Shown here: piece after piece, positions 60,564 through 64,000 of the stretch | How positions within the stretch are numbered: position 1 is the stretch's first letter | Layout: every line of letters starts with the position of its first letter | DNA from: CADEFX01 sp050260355 | Lineage (GTDB): Bacteria > Pseudomonadota > Alphaproteobacteria > Rhizobiales > Hyphomicrobiaceae | DNA: 64,000 bases | Direction of reading: 5' to 3' | NCBI GenBank assembly: GCA_050260355.1 | Contig: JBLNBZ010000114.1 | Coordinates: 1-64,000, forward strand | Translations under genes and position numbers: made by a program | Notes under the pieces: generated by a model | What the model saw: only the letters and a program-made list of their open reading frames with translations | Told to the model about the DNA's origin: nothing | Database searches by the model: none

Positions 60564-61214
60564 TCACAGCATTGGAGACTTAGCCTCTCCATAGATTGCT
60601 CGGACTTGGCGCTGAAACTCCTTCTGGCCGCCGTAGCTGGGATGACGGACAGTAAGGCATGCCGCATCTACCGAAAGGCGACAAATGCTCTTGTGGGCAT
60701 CATTGCCAATGGCGACAATCCTTCGGGGCTGAAGTAGCATGATAAGCGCATCGAGCACTTCTTCGCCAGCTCGTCGCTCAGCGCTGTTGTGAGCACGATT
60801 TGTAAACGGATCGCCGGGTTCATGCGGATGCAAAGGGAACACGTTCCACAAGAAGACAGGCAGATCGATTTCATCCAAGAGCTGCCAGACATAGGCCGCG
60901 GTCCTTTCAGCCACGGGTTCGCCTTTTGTGGGCCTTGAACTCCTTGTCTCCCACCGATCGGCATGGGCCGAAATGTGAAGGTCGTCAGTTAGGGCAAGCC
61001 CGGTTCTCCGACCACCTCGATATCCCAGATCGCGCCCGACCCAGATAGAGTCAACTTCGGCACGCTCAGCTGCTTGAAGAATAGAGAGCAAGGTCTTCTT
61101 GCGCCTTTGGGGAGCATCAGCACGATCCCAAACCTCGCATCGACACGAGTAGGGATTAAACGCGTTCGCGAAAGCAAGTCCCGCGAGGTCTCTAACAAAA
61201 TCGAGTGAGTTCAA
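60564..61214 (-). CDS. uracil-DNA glycosylase-superfamily protein
   Basis: 216-residue protein with UDG-fold signatures: VDSIWVGRDLGYRGGRRTGL (first active-site loop region), LWNVFPLHPHEP (122-133) and VRHPSYGG (His191). The usual catalytic Asp/Asn pattern GQDPY of Ung is replaced by GRDLGYRGG, so it is not a canonical Ung, and the base it acts on is open. It is the last gene of the TIR operon; its ATG overlaps the MazG-like stop by 4 nt. Base composition here is visibly less GC-rich than in the flanking cargo. Confidence 0.78.
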   Translation of the reverse strand: MNSLDFVRDLAGLAFANAFNPYSCRCEVWDRADAPQRRKKTLLSILQAAERAEVDSIWVGRDLGYRGGRRTGLALTDDLHISAHADRWETRSSRPTKGEPVAERTAAYVWQLLDEIDLPVFLWNVFPLHPHEPGDPFTNRAHNSAERRAGEEVLDALIMLLQPRRIVAIGNDAHKSICRLSVDAACLTVRHPSYGGQKEFQRQVRAIYGEAKSPML

Positions 61215-62371
61215 TGGGAGCCTCCTGTCGAAAGAGGTTTGTAGGACACGCGGCGATCAATACGGTTTCCGACGACAATCCCGCCCTGATTGCGGCGGAT
61301 TTCTCTGAAGACTTCGTAGCCTTGCAGTATGCAATCTTCCCAGAGCTTGAGTGGGCAGGTCTCCACCTCATACCCGCGGACGAACTGACTTATCGTCTTC
61401 AAGAGGTCAAATGACACGCCAGTTTGACCATTGAAAAAGTCCAGCTCTTTGGCGCACGAGAATATCCAAGCTGACAGGCCTTCCTCTACAACGATCGCTC
61501 GACCGCTATCTTGGGCCTCATCAACCTTAGGCTGGCTTTTGCGTTTCCTCTTGATTAACGCGCGAAATGTTGGAGACCAATGCAAAACAGCTGCGTTCGT
61601 AAAATGAAAAACGTCATGATATCGGTAGCCGTCTTGATCGCGAATATTGTCGGTCAGGGGATCACCGATGAAGACGCCGTTCCACTCCAGGCATGTCTTG
61701 CCACTTGATCGCTGGCGAATGGTTATTTCGAAATGATCTGGCAATCGTTCGTCAGCAGGAAATGATGAATCGAAATTCGGTAGGTCTGAGAGATTGGGCC
61801 GAATGAAACGACCCCGCGCCTTTCTTAGATTAGTTTCAAGAGCAGCGCTAAACGTCACTGACGCTGCGCCGAGGGCATGAAGGTACTCTCGAGCGAATGC
61901 GACAAGCTTGTCGTCGATCTCTGGAGAAGAAGTCGTCAAATCGAGTAAGTTCGCCGTCGCAGCTCCTAAACGGAGCAAGGCTTTGTCAAGATCAGGAGAA
62001 GCAACGGGCCGGATTACGCGCGCAATGGCGCCTGGTGCGGATCCTCCAGCTGCAACAGACGCGCTGAATCCATCGCCATCGGCTGCCTGGGACATTACCA
62101 GCTCCAGAGGACGCGACAGACGCCTACAAAGCGCGGCGATGTACCAGAGCGCGTCACCAAATTCTTCCTCGACCGCTAGCTGGTACCCGGCGAAGGCAGC
62201 CTTCTCGCGATGGAGCTTCTTGGCAGCAGCCATGATGCTTCCGACCTCGCCGTACAGCCCCAGTAGGATCGGAGCGAGGTCACTATTTGCCAGTCGGTCA
62301 GTCTCCGCCGCGCGGGCAGCATATTCGGCGAGATCGTGCGTATTCTTCTGCGGCGATACAATTCTCGTCAT
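61211..62371 (-). CDS. MazG-like nucleotide pyrophosphohydrolase with C-terminal extension
   Basis: 386-residue protein. Residues about 33-85 have the all-alpha NTP-pyrophosphohydrolase pattern: LLGLYGEVGSIMAAAKKLH (Glu42) and AVEEEFGDALWYIAALCRR (Glu69, Glu70, Asp73), the metal-binding acids of MazG. Residues about 180-386 form an unfamiliar domain (ALETNLRKARGRF, FEITIRQRSSGKTCLEWNG, DGYRYHDVFHFTNAAVLHW). It would cleave a nucleoside triphosphate or an unusual nucleotide to the monophosphate. It overlaps its neighbours by 4 nt on each side. ATG 62371 is set by the overlap. Confidence 0.78.
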   Translation of the reverse strand: MTRIVSPQKNTHDLAEYAARAAETDRLANSDLAPILLGLYGEVGSIMAAAKKLHREKAAFAGYQLAVEEEFGDALWYIAALCRRLSRPLELVMSQAADGDGFSASVAAGGSAPGAIARVIRPVASPDLDKALLRLGAATANLLDLTTSSPEIDDKLVAFAREYLHALGAASVTFSAALETNLRKARGRFIRPNLSDLPNFDSSFPADERLPDHFEITIRQRSSGKTCLEWNGVFIGDPLTDNIRDQDGYRYHDVFHFTNAAVLHWSPTFRALIKRKRKSQPKVDEAQDSGRAIVVEEGLSAWIFSCAKELDFFNGQTGVSFDLLKTISQFVRGYEVETCPLKLWEDCILQGYEVFREIRRNQGGIVVGNRIDRRVSYKPLSTGGSH

Positions 62372-62961
62372 GGCGTGCGCTTCCAGTCCAGTGGTTCGCC
62401 TTGATAGCCTTGGCCAACATTCGATCGCAGCCACAAGACGAAAGCGTCCACTGTCTTACCGTCGGAGATCCTGCGGTGGCCGCGACCAGGGCAGACGATA
62501 TGCTTCAGCGTCGGCGGAATCGCCGGCCCTTCTCCGCCCCAGTAGACGAAATCTGTCGCAACAAGGACCCTATCGGTCTGAGTGTCATTGGCGACGTTTG
62601 CCTTGTTCGGACTTCCATCGGGCAGACTGTGGTGCGAATTCTCCTGACGCCAGCCTGCCGGTTGCCGGAAGTATATGTTGTCTCCGAACGCGTGCTTCTT
62701 GCTCCCGTGTAGGTTGGGCCGTTTAGCCCGGAATCTTGGATCTGCCCAGTATTGATCGAAGGATAGGGCCTCAGCGACCCTCATCGCGTAGACTAAACGC
62801 CCCGCACGCTTGCGAGACGCACTTCCGGTCCCGACAATCCAGTCACCCGGCTGCGCGACGCGACGAATGATCGGCTTGCAGGTCGCAAGTGTACAGCATC
62901 CATGAAATGGGTTCGGAGCAAAACCATAATCGCGAGCGACAACGTAGGTCAGGAGCGCCAC
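62368..62961 (-). CDS. Nmad2-family (nucleotide modification-associated) protein
   Basis: 197-residue protein. YVVARDYGFAPNPFHGCCTL, RRVAQPGDWIVGTG, RAGRLVYAMRVAEALSFDQY, GSKKHAFGDNIYFRQ and ATDFVYWGG match what I know of nucleotide modification-associated domain 2. Comparative genomics places Nmad proteins with base-modification and defence genes; PUA/EVE-like binding of a modified base is a plausible but unproven role. Start is GTG 62961 with AGGAG 8 bases upstream, 9 bases after the TIR stop. It overlaps the MazG-like gene by 4 nt. Confidence 0.8.
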   Translation of the reverse strand: MALLTYVVARDYGFAPNPFHGCCTLATCKPIIRRVAQPGDWIVGTGSASRKRAGRLVYAMRVAEALSFDQYWADPRFRAKRPNLHGSKKHAFGDNIYFRQPAGWRQENSHHSLPDGSPNKANVANDTQTDRVLVATDFVYWGGEGPAIPPTLKHIVCPGRGHRRISDGKTVDAFVLWLRSNVGQGYQGEPLDWKRTP

Positions 62962-62970
62962 TGACGTCTC

Positions 62971-63444
62971 CTAACATCCATACCGCTTGATGGGACGAGC
63001 AGGCACTGGCGAGCCATCCGGCTTTTCCCAGCCGTCAAGTTTGCCGTCGATAGCGTCGAGAATCTGCGAGCCATTCCAGCCGACTATTGCGTCTGCATAC
63101 TTCTCGAGAGCTTCAGGAAGGGGACATTCCGCATGTCCGTGCTCCCAAACGCCGACAATCCGTTTGCCGAGCTTCTGAGCGTACTCGATCTCCCAGTTGA
63201 CCCACTCGCTGTCCTTGGTCTTCGGCGTGATGTAGACGACGAACGTCCCTGCCCACTGTATCTGGGGAGCCAGAATCTGGCTCTTGATGTACTCGGGGCT
63301 CTTGGCATTGTTCGGACTGGTCGAGTCGATCGAACTGTCGCGCAGTTCGCGACCGTGTTTCGCCGCCAGGTCCTTCAGCTTCTGAAGCCCTGCATCGTCC
63401 TCGTGGACGTGGCTCACGAAGATATTCTTCACCTCATCCGCCAT
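62971..63444 (-). CDS. Thoeris-type TIR-domain protein (ThsB-like)
   Basis: 157-residue TIR-like protein. Strand A is NIFVSHVHEDDAGLQKLKDL, the middle has SPEYIKSQILAPQIQWAGTF, and KDSEWVNWEIEYAQKLGKRI holds the conserved Trp-Glu motif (Glu85) of the PF08937 group. ThsB proteins sense phage and make an NAD-derived signal for an effector. No ThsA (SIR2 or other Thoeris effector) is visible here, so either the operon partners or the divergent gene replace it. ATG 63444 is the family-like start; the frame reaches 63504. Confidence 0.85.
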   Translation of the reverse strand: MADEVKNIFVSHVHEDDAGLQKLKDLAAKHGRELRDSSIDSTSPNNAKSPEYIKSQILAPQIQWAGTFVVYITPKTKDSEWVNWEIEYAQKLGKRIVGVWEHGHAECPLPEALEKYADAIVGWNGSQILDAIDGKLDGWEKPDGSPVPARPIKRYGC

Positions 63445-63471
63445 GTGAACCTCACTGGGATCGGGTTGCCG

Positions 63472-63495
63472 ACAACTGTTGTATAGTAAAGTTGA
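63472..63495. promoter_or_regulatory. divergent promoter region of the TIR operon
   Basis: The 86-base spacer 63445-63530 between the TIR gene and the divergent gene contains the palindrome ACAAC-T-GTTGT (63472-63482) next to an AT-rich stretch. TATAGT at 63482-63487 could be a -10 element for the rightward gene. The small palindrome overlaps it and may be an operator. No confident -35 boxes are visible. Confidence 0.35.
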
Positions 63496-63530
63496 TTCGC
63501 TCATGCGCCGCGATTCGGTAAAGGACTTCG

Positions 63531-64000
63531 ATGTTACCTCCTGTTCTAGAAATCTACGTCGTTTGGCATCCTCAGGACGAGGAAGGGCAGGTCATCGCGC
63601 GCGAGATCGTGGAGCATTTCCACGGTACGCCATTCACCGGGCTGATCGGTGGTGCGGTTGAAGTCTTCGTGAGAAGCGCAGGATGGACCGGGCCAGAAGA
63701 TGCCCCGCGTCCGATACCATATCCGAGCGATCCGCCGCTGGGTGGGCCGGTTCAAAGTCAGTACATTGCCGTCGTGCCTGTTCTGGGCAACGGGATGGCC
63801 GCGGCTATCGAGAACGACGCGGGAGGCTGGCGTGCTTATGTCAATACGATGATTCAGGCGCGAGGCGATGGCAACGGTCGCGTCGGCGTATTCTCATGCA
63901 GCCTCCATGCCGGGGCTACAAATGGCACCGAACTTGGACGGTTGCTTGGGCCCCTGCAGCGATTGGACAGCGTGGACAGTGCCGACGACCCGCGCCCTCT
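63531..64000 (+). CDS. incomplete gene divergent from the TIR operon, possibly TIR-like
   Basis: 156 codons, open at the right edge; ATG 63531 follows AAAGGACTTCG. The N-terminus reads LPPVLEIYVVWHPQDEEGQ and continues with VIAREIVEHFHGTPFTGLIG and VEVFVRSAGW: a beta strand, an acidic helix and a second strand, which resembles the opening of a TIR-like alpha/beta domain (compare VFVSH...D). QSQYIAVVPVLGNGMAAAI follows. I do not recognise a named family; a second TIR-type or an effector protein is inference from fold pattern and context. Confidence 0.6.
   Translation, partial: MLPPVLEIYVVWHPQDEEGQVIAREIVEHFHGTPFTGLIGGAVEVFVRSAGWTGPEDAPRPIPYPSDPPLGGPVQSQYIAVVPVLGNGMAAAIENDAGGWRAYVNTMIQARGDGNGRVGVFSCSLHAGATNGTELGRLLGPLQRLDSVDSADDPRP

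Noticed and set aside
60564..63444. Standard Thoeris system
   Set aside because: The TIR protein fits ThsB, but no ThsA with SIR2/SLOG or a known Thoeris effector is present; the other genes are nucleotide-related, so it is reported as a distinct candidate.

Overview
This is a GC-rich chromosomal window from an alphaproteobacterium, most likely Hyphomicrobiales (Rhizobiales). The support is the gene set and order: lptC/lptA-lptB-rpoN-ptsN, ffh close to rpsP, dapF-mtaB-ftsY-ispZ, a complex I NDUFA9-like gene, DUF1127 genes and a 3-hydroxybutyrate dehydrogenase. I cannot name the genus.

The left two thirds (about 1-42.6 kb) is mainly host chromosome. It starts with the end of uppP, then ptsN, rpoN, lptB and an unusual LptC-LptA-LptA fusion, followed by a short RNase D-like exonuclease. 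A Cus-type copper/silver efflux operon follows (11990 down to 6602). At 13.6-21.5 kb lies a catabolic cluster: GntR regulator, a D-2-hydroxyacid-dehydrogenase-like protein with altered catalytic residues, FAH-family hydrolase, LivHMGFK transporter and creatininase-family amidohydrolase. Next come tRNA-Leu(CAG), an NDUFA9-like gene, rpsP, a GNAT, ffh, a GST, a PQQ-type sugar dehydrogenase, dapF-mtaB-ftsY with two tandem ispZ-family genes, asd, DUF1127 genes, a 607-residue unknown, bdhA and a lipid-modifying glycosyltransferase group.

From the initiator tRNA-Met gene (42569-42645) to the right edge the content is accessory: a mobilisable or integrative element carrying toxin-antitoxin and defence genes. 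It has a class II Fic protein, a Doc toxin with its antitoxin, mobC and a MOBP-type relaxase, a TraG/VirD4-like coupling protein, a mini-gene operon ending in a DNA methyltransferase-like protein, a WGR protein, a decayed HigBA-type module, ArdC, RhuM and an orphan ParB-like protein. No integrase and no T4SS mating-pair genes are visible, so the element probably continues past 64000.

The best candidate for an undescribed system is the tightly packed four-gene operon 63444 to 60564: a Thoeris-type TIR protein, an Nmad2-family protein, a MazG-like pyrophosphohydrolase and a uracil-DNA-glycosylase-fold protein. The last three are joined by 4-nt ATGA overlaps or close spacing, and a divergent incomplete gene begins at 63531. 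Two DNA-level signals also stand out: near-identical structured leaders of about 207 bp in front of ardC and the ParB-like gene, with a second leader pair in front of two other cargo genes; and a helically phased array of seven TTTTTCATG-type repeats over the start of the fic gene.
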